Assembly (NCBI GenBank): GCA_007570785.1
Contig: ML660211.1
Location: 417,352 to 481,351, forward strand
DNA length: 64,000 bases
Reading direction: 5' to 3'
Source of the DNA: Antilocapra americana
Lineage: Eukaryota > Chordata > Mammalia > Artiodactyla > Antilocapridae
Shown here: piece after piece, positions 12,138-24,595 of the stretch
Position numbering within the stretch: the first letter of the stretch is position 1
Layout of the letters: each line of letters begins with the position of its first letter
Notes under the pieces: model-generated
Databases searched by the model: none
Seen by the model: only the letters and a program-made list of their open reading frames with translations
What the model was told of the DNA's origin: nothing
Translations under genes and position numbers: made by a program

Positions 12138-14103
12138 ACTTATTAATATATTTTCAACTAACTTCATCCACAACTAATGTTAGTGGGAAACACTGAAATA
12201 TTTTATGACATTTTTTCACATTGAGATATAGTTTTCACTATTTTGGTGTCAAATTCAATGATAAAATCCTGATGGAAACATTATGGAAACATTTCCTCAA
12301 ACACAAGAAAGATTTTCATTAGACTGGACCCTACTTTCTGGAGGAACTCTCGTATCCACTGTTCTCTGATCCACCTTATGGGGCCAGGGTTTCCTCCCTA
12401 TCTGATAACCTCCTGGACCACAGTGGATGGGGACAGTGCTATAGAAGAACATCATCTTGAGATATTCAGTTTCACAACCTAAGTAATACAATAAATTTTG
12501 GCATCCAGGTGTTGGGGTTGCAAGGCTGTCTCCCTAAGAACTCTGGAGGGTTCTTGACATAGTTTCTGGAATAAAAAGGCAATCAATGTTTATTTCTTTA
12601 TTGTCATTTTTAGCTGAGAACTCTTATTCCTATGTATTTGAACTTGAAATGATGAAGTCTTTTAAGCCTCTTGTTATGTAGTATGTATCAACATTCTGTA
12701 TAATCATACTCTTTGTTTCAAGCTAGTAAAATATCCAACTAAATATAGAGATATAATAGAGTAGTAATATGAACTGAAACATAAAACAGTGAATGCATGA
12801 AAAGAGGTCAAGCAGTTGCACTTTAAAACACTCTAATTTGAATTCTATAATTATAGGTGTCACAGAAATCTTGCCACCCTTTTTGCAACTTTTGTAAAGT
12901 AGAGAATATAAAAAGGTACGCACTGACAGCAAGAAGATATAAAGTTTCAAAGGGCAAAAACCTATGAAGTTGAATAGATATTACTGAGTAAAGAGAGAAC
13001 ATATTATTATAATGAAAAAATAAAACTAAGCTGCAGAGTGAGACGTACAATTTTCATTTTTAAAATACAGTATCCTGTTGTATTTTAGAAATATATGTGT
13101 GAATCCTGGAAAACACTTGTTTAGTGTTTATAAAATTAGGTGTGTATAAAATACATTAGGATTCTAGTGTATCTCTTCTGTTTTTAATTGCTTTTGCATT
13201 CCTTTGTGGATTCTCATTATAGCCCTATAGCTTTTCAAGCAGCTAATTAACCTCTATTATTAGGTGCTTTCTCCACAAAAATACGCTCTGCTTTATATTT
13301 AATTACCTTTTCCAAATCCCAGAGCCAGGAGGCTTATAAAATGATAAGGGCAAATGACTATCTGTGGAGTGGAAAGCATATATTTTAGGTGGAGCAAGTA
13401 TATATTTATGACTAAGGAATTATTTATTAAAAGTAAATAAAAATAAAACAGCTAAATTAAAAGACTGCATTTAGTACTAGGTATGTTATAAAAATAACTA
13501 GACAGAAAATAGCTACTACGAATATACCTAAAAGTATTTCTGTTCTGTTGCATCTTTGTGAATTCTAAGAGTCTTTTCAATATAAAATACTTAATTTCAA
13601 GATTATAATGATTATTAATTTCATTTTTACCAAATGACTATTCATGATACTGGAAAAACTGTTAAAATTGTTTAGAAACCAAGTCACTTCAACTACATAG
13701 AAACATAATGTAAGTATGTGCATTGCACATTATCTTGATACCAATTCTGGTTCAGTAGGGAATAACTTAATAGCCTCCCACATCTATTAAGAAGAATGTT
13801 TTGCTACATAAAGCTGGCCATGTCATTGTAAGACAAGCATCACTATTTTTCCTAGAAAAGAACAGCTTCACAACATGAAAGTTATTATGATTTAATTTTA
13901 ATAAAAATATCTGTTTGATGCATTTGAAATTTACATTAATAGACATTGTATGGAAGAAAGTTACATAATAGATAATAGTTACATTCAAGTTAGGTATTCT
14001 ATTTTTTTCTTAATAGAATTACCTTGAGTACAGTGTGGAGAATTGTCTTGATGTATAACAGATGGAACGATGAGGGCAGGAAGAAATAGAGATGTACAAA
14101 CAT
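12138..14103. other. Unassigned AT-rich DNA
   Basis: No repeat family recognised. A less AT-rich island at 12297-12560 contains no motif I can name and might be a worn LTR. The remainder is typical AT-rich intergenic sequence. Confidence 0.4.
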
Positions 14104-14170
14104 TCAGTTCAGTTCAGTTCAGTTGCTCAGTCGTGGCTGACTCTTTGTGACCCCATGAGCTGCAGCACAC
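14104..14170 (-). mobile_element. Very short BovB 3' end fragment
   Basis: The repeated 'cagtt' words followed by 'gctcagtcgtggctgactc' and 'tgaccccatgagctgcagca' are the extreme BovB 3' end read on the opposite strand. Only about 65 bases remain, so this is a severely 5'-truncated insertion. Confidence 0.75.
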
Positions 14171-14990
14171 AAAGATAACAAATGCCAAATGTACAAAATA
14201 TTTTAGAAAGTAAAGCTGATTCCATGATGTATCTGATACAGGAGATGAAAGGTAAGTATGATGAAGACTTCCCAGGCTGGCTTATGCAACTAGATACAAG
14301 ATAGTAGCCTGTCTGTTGGAGGAGCTGCTGAACAAGATGAAGCAGTATTGAAAGGACATGAGTTCGCCAGTAGGATGAATCTGCAGAGCTGCCATACCTA
14401 AGTATCCTAGCTCTGGTGAGCATGATCATCGGATGAGAAGCTTTTAAACAACACCTCTAAATATTATGATTTGATTGTTCTGGAATAGATCCTATATGCC
14501 AATTTTTAAAAGCCCCTAAGTGATTTCATTGTAAGTCAACACTGAGAAACACAGAGTAAGGGCAGTCATATTTAGATAACTATTAATAGTTGCTATATGA
14601 ATGTAAATGTTCATAAATACAGCTTAATTATGAAAATCTGTAGAAAAAACATGTAAACATTAAATATAGACAAAAAGATTATGAAAAGTTTTTGGTGATA
14701 AAGAATGATTTTTTCTAATAAGGAATCATAATATATCCCAAGAATTTTAATCAATATATACATATTTCCCCTAAAGGATTTCAGTATTAGTATTTAAAAA
14801 TATTTTTTCTCCATTGGTAATGCTGAATTTTGTGATTGATCTTACAAAATATCTGAATATAAAAATATTCTACCCTCTTGGCTTTAATGTTTTCTGTTTT
14901 AGCTTCTAAATCTTGTTTTCTTATATCTTTCTACTTTTCCATTTCTTTCTTCATTAATGCTTTGAATTATTTAAAGTATATGTTAGCGCC
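14171..14990. other. Unassigned AT-rich DNA
   Basis: No repeat family recognised between the BovB stub and the next BovB. A less AT-rich patch at 14190-14430 is unassigned. Confidence 0.4.
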
Positions 14991-15029
14991 TTGACAAAAC
15001 TCTGTTAGCTTTTGCTTTGCTTCATTTTT
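14991..15029 (-). mobile_element. Inverted 5' stub of the neighbouring BovB
   Basis: The plus strand reads ttgacaaaactctgttagc and then a cttcat end, which is BovB ORF sequence on the minus strand. The segment is the part of the BovB consensus immediately upstream of the sense-strand copy that begins at 15050. The two share a few bases at the break (gccaaga-like). A run of about 24 Ts at 15026-15049 separates them. Confidence 0.7.
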
Positions 15030-15049
15030 TTTTTTTTTTTTTTTTTTTT
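15026..15049. repeat. Poly(T) run
   Basis: About 24 consecutive Ts lie exactly at the junction between the inverted and sense parts of the BovB. Confidence 0.95.
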
Positions 15050-16820
15050 GCCAGGAGAATGCACTAGTCATAGCATACACTCTCTTACCACAGCACAAGA
15101 GAAGGCTCTACACATGGGCATCACCACATGGTCAATACCAAAATCAGACTGACTATATTCTTTGCAGCCAAAGATGGAGAAGCTCTATACAGACAGGAAA
15201 AACAAGACCAGGAGATGACTGTCACTCAGATTGTGAACTCCTTATTTCCAAATTCAGACTTAAATTGAGAAAGTAGGGAAAACCACTTTCAGGTATGATG
15301 TAAATCAAACCCCTTACAATTATACAATGGAAGCAACAAATAGATTCAAGGGATTAGATCTGATAGATAGTGTGTCTGAAGAACTATGGACTGAGGTTTG
15401 TAACACTATACAGGAGGCGGTGATCAAAAGCATCCTCAAGAAAAATAAATGCAAAAAGGCAAAATGGTTGTCTGAGGAGGCCTTACAAATAGCTGAGAAG
15501 AGAAGTGAAAGGCAAAGCAGAAAAGATGCACGCATTTGAATGCAGAGTTCCAAAGCATACAAAGAAGAGATAAGAAAGTCTTCCTCAATGATCAGTGCAA
15601 AGAAATAGAGGAAAACAATAGAATGGGAAAGACCAGAGATCTCTTCAAGAAAATTAGAGATAGCAAGGGAACATTTCATGCCAAGGTGGGCACAATAAAG
15701 AACAGAAATGATATAGACCTAAGAGAAGCAGAAGATATTAAGAAGAGGTGGCAAGAATACACAGAAAAACTGTACAAAAAAGATCTTCATGACCCAGATA
15801 ACCACAATGGTGTGATCACCCACCTAGAGCCAGACATCCTGGAATGTGAAGTCAAGTGGGCCTTAGGAAGCATCACTACAAACAAAGCTAGTGGAGATGA
15901 TGGAATTCCAGTTGAGCTATTTCAAATCCTAAAAGATGATGCTGTGAAAGTACTGCACTCAATATGCCAGCAAATGTGGAAAACTCAGCAGTGGCCACAG
16001 AACTGGAAAAGGTCAGTTTTCATTCCAATCCCAAAGAAAGGCAATGCCAAAGAATGTTCAAAATACCGCACAATTGCACTCATCTTGCATACTAGCAAAG
16101 TAATGCTCAAAATTCTCCAAGCCAGGCTTCAATAGCATGTGACCATGAGCTTCCAGATGTTCAAGCTGGATTTAGAAAAGGCAGAGGAACCACAGGCTGA
16201 ATTGCCAACATCCATTGGATCATCGAAAAAGAAGAGAGTTCCAGAAGAAAAAAAAAAAGACTTTGACTGTGTGGATCACAACAAACTGTGAAAACATCTT
16301 CAAGAAATGGAAATACCAGACCGCTTTACTTGTCTCCTGAGAAACTGGTATGCATGTTAAGAAGCGACAGTTAGAACTGACGTGGAATAACAGGCTGGTT
16401 CCATACTGAGAAAGTTGTACATCAAGGCTGTATATTGTCAGTTTGCTTGTTCAACTTCTATGCAGACCCCATCATGCGAAATGCTGGGCTGGATGAAGCA
16501 CAAGCTAGAACCAGGATTGCTGGTAGAAATATCAATAACCTCAGATGTGCAGATGACACCACCCTTATGGCAGAAATCAAAGAAAAACTAAAGAGCCTCT
16601 TGATGAAAGTTAAAGAAGAAAGTGAAAAATCTGGCTTAAAACTCAACATTCAAAAAACTAAGATCATGGCAACCAGTCCCAGCACTTCATGGCAAGTAGA
16701 TAGGGAAACAGTTGAAACAATGAAAGGCTTTATTTTAGGGGGCTCCAAAATCACTGCACATGGTGATTTCAGCCATGAAATTAAAAAATGCTTGCTACTT
16801 GGGAAAAAAATATATGACCA
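15050..16820 (+). mobile_element. BovB LINE, main part, interrupted by an L1
   Basis: It begins in the endonuclease region ('gagaatgcactagtcatagc') and runs through the reverse transcriptase to 'cttgggaaaaaaatatatgacca', where a 6-kb L1 is inserted. The remainder resumes at 22841. The sequence 5' of the stub at 14991 is absent, so the copy is 5'-truncated. Confidence 0.92.
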
Positions 16821-16848
16821 GGAGGAGAACAAGATGGCAAAAGAGTAG
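15327..16848 (+). pseudogene. BovB ORF relic (endonuclease-RT), three broken frames
   Basis: BovB encodes one polyprotein with an AP endonuclease and an RTE-clade reverse transcriptase. Three frames carry the text here: 15327-15539, 15536-16135 (199 codons, with the linker block 'KKRWQEYTEKLYKKDL' and RT block 'NKASGDDGIPVELFQILKDD') and 16435-16848. The catalytic Y-A-D-D box reads C-A-D-D at 16546-16557. Stops and frameshifts lie between the pieces, including an A-run near 16250. The last frame runs a few codons into the inserted L1. Confidence 0.85.
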
Positions 16849-19384
16849 GTGAATGTGGATTACATCTCTCTCCACATTTGAGTCAATTGTCTGAGTTAGA
16901 GGAGAAACATTAAAGGCTGAGAGGGAAATAGCTGATCTGTGACAGCCTGAATGGAATGAGAATCAGATAGTCCTTGCTTCAGCCATATGTATCCTGGACA
17001 GGGATGCAGGTCCTTTAGAAGGTGCCGTAGCTGGGGGCTGGGACTTAGGGGTTGTGGAGTAATCCCAGGGTGAGTGCTGCTGTTGAATTCTGAGAGATGG
17101 ACCAAAGGTATGTGAGGGAGGAGACTGCGGTGGGAAATGCCAGGCAGCCATGGAAGCAAGGTGATACTGCTGAGTCATGCATAGCACGTGGAGCCATCAC
17201 CATAGCCTCTGCCTTCCCACAGGCCAGCATCAGCAGCTGAGCAGTAGAGAGGCTGGCCCATCAAGCACCTGATCTACAGAGTAGGACCCCACCCAGGGTG
17301 CCCCTTTAAGTGACTGATGTGCTGACCTACAAAGTAGGGTGCTGCCGGGGGCGGGGGTGGTCCTCTATGTGCCTGACACCCTGAACAACAGAGAAGGACC
17401 CCAGGCAAGGGAGCCCTCTAAGTGCCTGAAAGGGTGGGCTATGGAAAATGACTAGCCAAAGAGACCTTCTGATCATCAGCTACCAGAGACTTGAAAAATG
17501 ACTCTGATAAGGCCATAACTCATGCAGCTGAGACAGTCCATGTCTCTGCACACTTGGCACCACCAGGGTCCCTGTGACCCAAGCAGCTGTGCATCCTTCA
17601 CACTCAACTCTCACTGGGACAGAGATGCCACAGGCAAAAAAGTCATGTGTCTATGCATACCAGGGTGCTTGGGCAGTGCCCAACTCATTGCAACCTTGTG
17701 GACTGTGGCCTGCCAGGCTTCTCTGTCAGTGGGGTTCTCCAGATAAGAGTACTGGAGTATATAGGCCAATATTGGTTGCCATACCCTTCTAGAGCACTAT
17801 ACCTCCTGCTGCCATAGCCACCAATTCCCCTGAGTACCTGGTGCTGCCAGAACCCCTGAAACCCAAGCAGTTGCACCACCTCTGCACCTGTCCCTCACTG
17901 GGGGCAGACTCAAGTCCTCCAGGGAAGCCTCAGGAGTAAACCCCACTGGATGAACCACATGCAGAGGTAGAAATAAAACCATAATTGAAACCCAGGAGCA
18001 GTGTGGTTAAGGAAGAAGACCCCAAACCTTCCCACCAACTGTACAAGTTGCAGATTAAATCCACGTGATCAACTAGGCAGAATGTGTGTCTACAGAATAT
18101 GTAAAAGGACACTGAGAGCTCCCACAAAAGAAAACACACTAGTTCTGATAGGTGTGGACATTGGAGGCAAGAAAACACAGGAATAGGATCAGATCAGAAT
18201 TTGAGCTGCCACCACAGCAGGTTCAGAGACCAGCACAGTGTGGGAGGGCATTCTAGGGAGGTGAGGTGGACTGTGATTCCCAGTGAGGGAAAAGACCCTG
18301 ACAGCAGTGACTCAAGAGAAACATTTATTATTTTTGAGGTTTTTTTTTTTAATCACAGTTTTGATTGTTGTTATAAACCTCTGATTCTATGTTGGGTCTT
18401 TGCAGTTCTGTGGAGTTTTTCTTTCTTTTTTTTCCCTTCTTTCCTCTTCTCTCTTTTTCTTAATTTTAATTTTTTAAATCTATTATAATTTTTTCTCATT
18501 TATTCCTTTGTTTGTTTTTCCTACTGTTCTTTTACCCTTGCAGTTAATCTTTAATGTATATAAATCTTCTTCATCAACCTCTATTTAACCTTGCATAACT
18601 ATTCTTTTTCTCTTTTCTTTCTTTCTTTTCCTCTCAACATATTTGTTAGTTTTGTTTTCATTGCTTTAATCCCCACTTGGCACCTTGCTTTAGTTTTGTT
18701 TTCCTATTTGTGCTTTAGTTAGTTTTGTTCTTAACTGGTAGATATAATTTTTGGCTTCCTTTGTTCACCAGGCTAATCTATTATACTTTCTTTTTGTTGG
18801 ACTGTTTCTTATGGGTGTATATGTACATCTGTATATTACATTATTTTAATTATTATTTGCCTGATTCTGTAACTGTCATATGTCTGGGGTTTATCTTTGG
18901 TTAATCATTTTTCAGTCTTTGTTTTAATCTTGCTTAATGTCATAACAAACCAATTGTGGAATCTTTGTTCCTGACAGAGATCAAGCCCTGAGCCTTTGGA
19001 GTGGGAGCACTGGCTCCAAGACCATAGACTACAAGAGAACTAACCCTAGGTAGTACCAAACAGTGAGGACTACCACCAGTGAAGCCACTTGAATACAAGA
19101 CCCAGCATCATCCAAACACCAGTAACACTCTGTGCAGGATGCTTTATTCAAACAATAAATAAAGCAAAACTACAAACCCAATAATCAGCAGGCAGGATTG
19201 CTACCACACTCAGCCTTGTCCATCAGAGGAAAAACAAATAAACAAAAAATCTCAGCACAAGTCTCACCCTATATGAAGCTTACATAAACCACTGCACCAA
19301 CTTTAGGAGGGTAGAAGCCAAAAGGAAGAAAGAATTCAACCTTGAAGCCTGGGAAAAGGAGACTCCAAACACGGCAAGTTTTTT
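16821..19384 (+). promoter_or_regulatory. L1 5' UTR (internal promoter region), with T-rich tract
   Basis: This GC-richer leader precedes ORF1 and would hold the internal pol II promoter in an active L1. It contains a Bov-tA insertion at 17672-17795 and an unusual T-rich stretch at about 18335-18960. The short open frames inside it, on both strands, have no recognisable domain. Confidence 0.7.
17672..17795 (-). mobile_element. Bov-A/Bov-tA SINE fragment in the L1 leader
   Basis: The landmarks 'tggactgtggcctgccagg', 'ggggttctccagataagag' and 'tactggagtatata' are present in minus orientation. It is diverged, lacks the tRNA head, and postdates the L1. Confidence 0.7.
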
Positions 19385-20250
19385 TAAAACATAATGAAAA
19401 GGCAGAGAAATACTGCACAAATGAAGGAACAAACTAGAAACACAGAAGTTCATATAAATGAAGAGGAAATAGCAAACTACCTGAAAAAGAATTAAGAATA
19501 GTGATAGTAAGATAATCAATTGACAAAGACATAGAAGAATTAAAGAATAAACATACAGAGACAAACAACACAATTACTAAAATTAAAAATACTCTAGAAG
19601 GAATCAATAGCAGAACATCTGAAGCAGAAGAATGAATCAGCAAGCTGGAAGATAAAATGGTGGAAATGATCTTTGAAAAACAGAATAAATGAAAAAGAAT
19701 GAAAAGAACAGAGGAAAGTCTCAGAGACCTCTGGGACAATATCAAATGCAAAAACATTCGAATTATAGGGGTTCCAGAAAAAGAGGGAAAGAAAGGGTAT
19801 GAAAAAATTTATGAAGAGATTATAGTTGAAGTTTTCCCCAACATGGAAAAGGAAATAGTCAATCAAGCCCAAGAGGTGCAAAGAGTCCCCTACAGGATAA
19901 ACCCAAGGAGAAGTATGCCAAGACACATGCTAATAAAAAGAAAAAAGAAAAGACTAAACACAAAGAAAGAATATTAATAGCAGCAAGGGAAAAGCAACAA
20001 GCAACATACAAGGGAAACTCCATACATTTAACAGCTGATCTTTCAGCAGAAACTCTGCAGGCCAGAAGGGAATGGCAGGATACATTTAAAGTACTGAAAG
20101 GCAAAAATCCACAACCAAGAATACTCTGCCCAGCAAGGATCTCATTCAAAATTTATAGAGAAATCAAAAGATTTTCAGACAAGCAAAAGTAAAGAGAAGT
20201 CAGTACCACCAAACAAGCTTTACAACAAATGTTACAGGGATTTATATAGC
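19385..20250 (+). pseudogene. L1 ORF1 relic
   Basis: It starts 'atgaaaaggcagagaaatac' and reads through the Lys/Glu-rich coiled coil to the RRM-like block with 'DNIKCKNIRIIGVPEKE' (near 19735-19787). The C-terminal block 'ccagaagggaatggcagg' sits at about 20062. In-frame stops (for example taag near 19493 and tga near 19634) and small indels break it into pieces, the longest 92 codons (19699-19977). It cannot make a full chaperone. Confidence 0.8.
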
Positions 20251-20308
20251 CAAGAAATACAAGGGAAGAGAAATATCTACAAAGTCAAACATCAAACAAT
20301 TAAGAAAA

Positions 20309-22494
20309 TGGCAATAAAAACACATATATATAAATAATTACTTTAAATATAAATGGATTAAATGCTCCAACCAAAAGACACAGTCTGGCTGAATGGATAC
20401 AAAAACAAGACCCATATATATACGGTCTACAAGAAACCCACTTCAGACATAAAGACCTAAAGAAACCCACTTCAGACCCATATAGACTGAAAGTGAGAGG
20501 ATGGACAAACATATTTCATGCAAATGGAAAGCAAAGAAAGCTGGAGTACCAATCCTCATATCAGAAAAAATAGACTTAACATAAAGAAGATTACAAGTGA
20601 AAAGAAAGGACACTACATAATGATCAAGGGATCAATCCATGAGGAAGAAGTAACAATTGTAAGTATCTATGCACCCAACATAGGAGCACTTCAATACATA
20701 AGACAAACACTAACAGACATAAAATGAGAAATTGACAGTACCACAATGATAATAGGAGTCCAATAATAAAGGAATCCAAATTGGAAAAGAAGAAAAGCTC
20801 TCACTGTTTGCAGATGACATGACACTACACAAAGAAAATCCTAAAGAAACAATCAGAAAATTACTAGAGGTAATCAGTGAATTTAACAATGTCACAAGAT
20901 ATAAAATCAATACTCAGAAGTCACTTGCATTCCTATATACTAACAATGAAAAATCAGAAACAGAAATTAAGGAATCAATCCCATTTGCCTTTGCAACAAA
21001 AAGAACAAAATATATAGGAATAAACATACCTAAGGAGACAAAAGAACTGTATATAGAAAATTACAAGGCACTGATGAAAAAATCCAGATGACATAAACAG
21101 ATGGAGAGATACTCCATGTTCCTGGATAGGGAGAATCAATATTGTGAAAATGACTATATTACCAAATGCAATCTACAGATTCAGTGTGATCCCTATCAAA
21201 TTACCAATGGCATTTTTCACAGAACTAGAACGAAAAATTTCAAAATTCATATGGAAGCACAAAGACCCCCGAATAGCCAAAGCAGTCTTAAGAAAGAAGA
21301 ATGGAGCTGGGGGAATCAACCTTCTTGACTTTAGATTATACTAAAAAGCTATAGCCTTCAAGACAGTATGGTACTGGCATAAGATACAAAGCCCAGAAAT
21401 AAACCCATGTACATATTGATAGCTTATTTTTGACAAAGGAGGCAAGAACATACAATGGGAAAATACAGCCTCTCCAATAAGTGGTGCTGGGAAAACTGGA
21501 CAGCTACATGTAAAAGAATGAAATTAGAATACTTCCTAACACCAAACACAATGATAAACTCAAAATGGATTAATGACCTAAATATAAGAGTAGAAACTAT
21601 AAAACTCTTAGAGGAAAACATAGGCAGAACACTTAGTGACATAAATCAAAGCAAGTTCCTCTATGACCCACCTCCTAGAGTAATGGAAATAAAACCGAAA
21701 GTAAACAAATGGTACCCAATTAAACTTAAAAGTTTTTTACAGCAAAGGAAACTATAAGCAAGGTGAAAAGACAACCCTCAGAATGGGAGAAAATAATAAC
21801 AACTGAAACAACTGATAAAGGATTAATTTCCAGAATATACATGAAGCTCATACAACTCAATACCAGAAAAATAAACAACCGAATCAAAAAATGGGAAAAA
21901 CACCTAAACAGACATTTTTCCAAAGAATACATACAGATGGCTAACAAGCACATGCAAAGATACTCAACAAAGCTCATTATTAGAGAAATGCAAATCAAAA
22001 CTACAATGAGGTATCACCTCACACCTGTCAGAATAGCCATTATCAAAATGTCTACAAACAATAAATGCTGGGGAGGGTGTGGAGAAAATGAACGCTCTTG
22101 CACTGTTGGTGGGAATGCAAATTGATACAGCCATTATGGAAGATGGTATGGAGATTCCTTAAGAAACTAGGAATAAAAGCACTATATTACCCAGCAATCC
22201 CACTCCTAGGCATATATGCTAAGGAAATCAAAACTGAAAAAGACACATGTATCCCATTGTTCATTGCAGCACTATTTATAATAGTTAGAACACGGAAGCA
22301 AACTAGATGTCCATCGACAGATGAATGAATAAAGTGTGGTACATACACACAATGGAATATTACTCAGCCATAAAAAGGAATACATCTGAGTCAGTTCTGA
22401 TGAGGTGGATGACACGAGAGCCTATTATACAGAGTAAAGTAAGTCAGAAAGAGAAAGACAAATACTATATACTAATGCATATATACGAGATATA
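20309..22494 (+). pseudogene. L1 ORF2 relic with ~1.7 kb internal deletion
   Basis: The start is the endonuclease opening (atggcaataaaaacacat, then 'atggattaaatgctccaacc'). The endonuclease text runs to about 20757. It then jumps to the RT block that follows 'aaggaatccaaattgg', with F-A-D-D-M at about 20806-20820. Compared with the L1 copy at 57.9-59.7 kb, roughly 1.7 kb is missing, covering the rest of the endonuclease and the first RT motifs. The C-terminal half is recognisable to 'gcatatatacgagatataa' at about 22494, in several frames. Confidence 0.85.
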
Positions 22495-22840
22495 AAAAAT
22501 ATTTGCAGGGCAGCAGTGGAGAAACAGACACAGAGAAGAGACTTATGGGCATTGGGAGAGGGGAGGAGAGGGTGAGATGTATGGCAAGGGTAACATGGAA
22601 ACTTATATTACCATATGTAAAATAGATAGCCAACGGCAATTTGCTGTGTGGCTCAGGAAACTTAAACAGGGGCTATGTATCAACCTAGAATGGTGGGATT
22701 GGGAGGGAGATGTGAGGGAGGTTCAAAAGGGAGGGGATATATGTATACCTATGGCTGATTCATGTTGAAGTTTGAGAGAAAACAATAGAATTCTGTAAAG
22801 CAATTATCCTTCAATTAAAAAACAAATACATTTAAGAAAA

Positions 22841-23358
22841 GAAAAGCCACGACCAACCTAGACAGCATATTAAAAAGCAGAGACATTACTTGGCCAACAA
22901 AGGTCTGTCTAGTCAAAGCTATGTTTTTTTCAGTAGTTGTGTATAGATGTAAGAGTTGGACTATAAAGAAAGCTGAGTGCTGAAGAATTGATGCTTATGA
23001 ACTGTGGTGTTGGAGAAGACTCCTGAGAGTCCCTTGGACTGCAAGGAGATCAAACCAGTCCATCCTAAAGGAAATCAGTTCTGAATATTCATTGGAAAGA
23101 CTGATGCTGAAGCTGAAACTCCAATGCTTTGGCCAGCTGATGTGAACAACTGAATCATTAGAAAAGATCCTGATGCTCAGAAAGATTTAAGGCAGGAGGA
23201 GAAGGGGATGATAGAGGATGAGATGGTGGATGGCATCACCAACTCAGTGGACATGAGTTTGAGCAAGCTCCAGGAGTTAGTGGTGGACAGGGAAGCCTGG
23301 TGTGCTACAGTTCATGGGGTTGCAGAGTCGGACAAGACTGAGAAACTGAACTAAACTT
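22841..23358 (+). mobile_element. BovB LINE, 3' remainder after the L1 insertion
   Basis: BovB resumes with 'gccacgaccaacctagacag' and runs through 'agacattacttggccaac' to the terminal 'gactgagaaactgaactaaa'. With 15050-16820 it reconstitutes one element interrupted by the L1. Confidence 0.9.
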
Positions 23359-23582
23359 AGAGTTTATCCTATTCTATAAGGATATTAGAAAATTCATAAA
23401 TAAGGTACTGTTTCAAAACTGAATTTAACATCATGTATTGCTTTTGGAAATGTTTAATTTTTCTCAGATTGACTTTGGTCAGATACCCTATATTCAAAGA
23501 ATGCCATAGTGTTTGATATCCATCATAGTTGCTACAATGATGGATACTTATAATTTATTTATATTTATTGAATATAAACAAT

Positions 23583-24595
23583 GAGAGGAACCAGAGGTAA
23601 AATTGCCAACATCCATTGGATCATTGAAAAAGCAAGGGAATTCTAGATAAATATCTACTTCAGTTTCCTTGACTAGGCTCAATTCTTTGACTGTGTGGAT
23701 CACAAAAAACTGCAAGAAATTCTTACAGAGATGGGAATATCAGACCACGTTACCTGCCTCCTGAAAAACTTGTATGCCGCTCAAAAAGCAGAAGTTAGAA
23801 CTGGGCATGGAGCAACAGATTGTTTCAAAATTGGGAAAGGAGCACATGAAGGCTGTATATTCTCACTCTGCTTATTTAACTTCTATTCAGAGTACATCAT
23901 GAAAAATGTTGCACTAGAAGAGTTACAAGCTGGAATCAAGATTGCCAGGGGAATATCAATAACCTCAGATATGCAAATGACACCATCCTAACGACAGAAA
24001 ATGAATAGGAACTACAGAGCCTCTTGATGAAGGTGAAACAGGAAAGTGAAAAAGCTGGCTTAAAACTCAACATTCAAAAACAAAAAATCATGGTGTTGAG
24101 TGCCACCACTTCATGGCAAATAGATGGGGAAACGATGGAAATAGTGACAGACTTTATTTTCTTGGGCTCCAAAATCACTGTGGACAGTAACTGCAGCCAT
24201 GAAATTAAAAGAAACTTGCTCCTTGGAAGAAAAGCTATAACATCTTAGTCAGCAAATTAAAAAATAGAGACATCACTTTGCAGACAAAGGTCCATATTGT
24301 CCAAGCTGTGGTTTTTCCAGTACTCATGTATGGATGTGAGAGTTGGACTATAAAGACAGCTGATCACCAAAGAATTGATGCTTTGAAGGTGTTGGAGAAG
24401 ACTCTTGAGAGTCCCTTGGACTTCAAGGAGATCACCAGTCAATCCTAAAGATTATCAACCCTGAATATTCATTGGAAAGATTGATGCTGAATCCAGAGCT
24501 CCTAATGAAGGAAAGGGAAACCTGGCATGCTGCAGTCCATGGAGTCACAATGAGTTAGACATGGCTATGTGACTGAACATCAACAACAGACAATG
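23583..24595 (+). mobile_element. BovB LINE, second plus-strand copy, 5'-truncated
   Basis: It starts 'agaggaaccagaggtaaaat' in the RT region. An open piece at 23695-23991 contains RT text ending 'ISITSDMQMTP'. The catalytic box reads Y-A-N-D (tatgcaaatgac near 23969) and a frameshift removes it from the open frame. About 160 bases are missing near 24494. The 3' end is 'gtgactgaacatcaacaac'. A non-functional relic. Confidence 0.88.

Larger units (their letters stand above)
16821..22840 (+). mobile_element. Ruminant L1 inserted in a BovB, 5' end present, ORF2 internally deleted
   Basis: The element begins 'ggaggagaacaagatggc', which includes a YY1-like AAGATGG core typical of L1 starts, and ends near 22825 with an A-rich tail. 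Imperfect target duplications flank it: 'atatatgacca' at 16810-16820 and 'aaagccacgacca' near 22843-22855. BovB sequence continues on both sides. The order is 5' UTR (16821-19384), ORF1 relic, ORF2 relic and 3' UTR (22495-22825). About 1.7 kb of ORF2 is missing at 20755-20765. Confidence 0.9.

Noticed and set aside
14104..14127. Short direct repeats (cagtt words) that look like a small repeat array; also at 27479
   Set aside because: They are the normal simple-repeat 3' end of BovB. There are no spacers, so not a CRISPR array.
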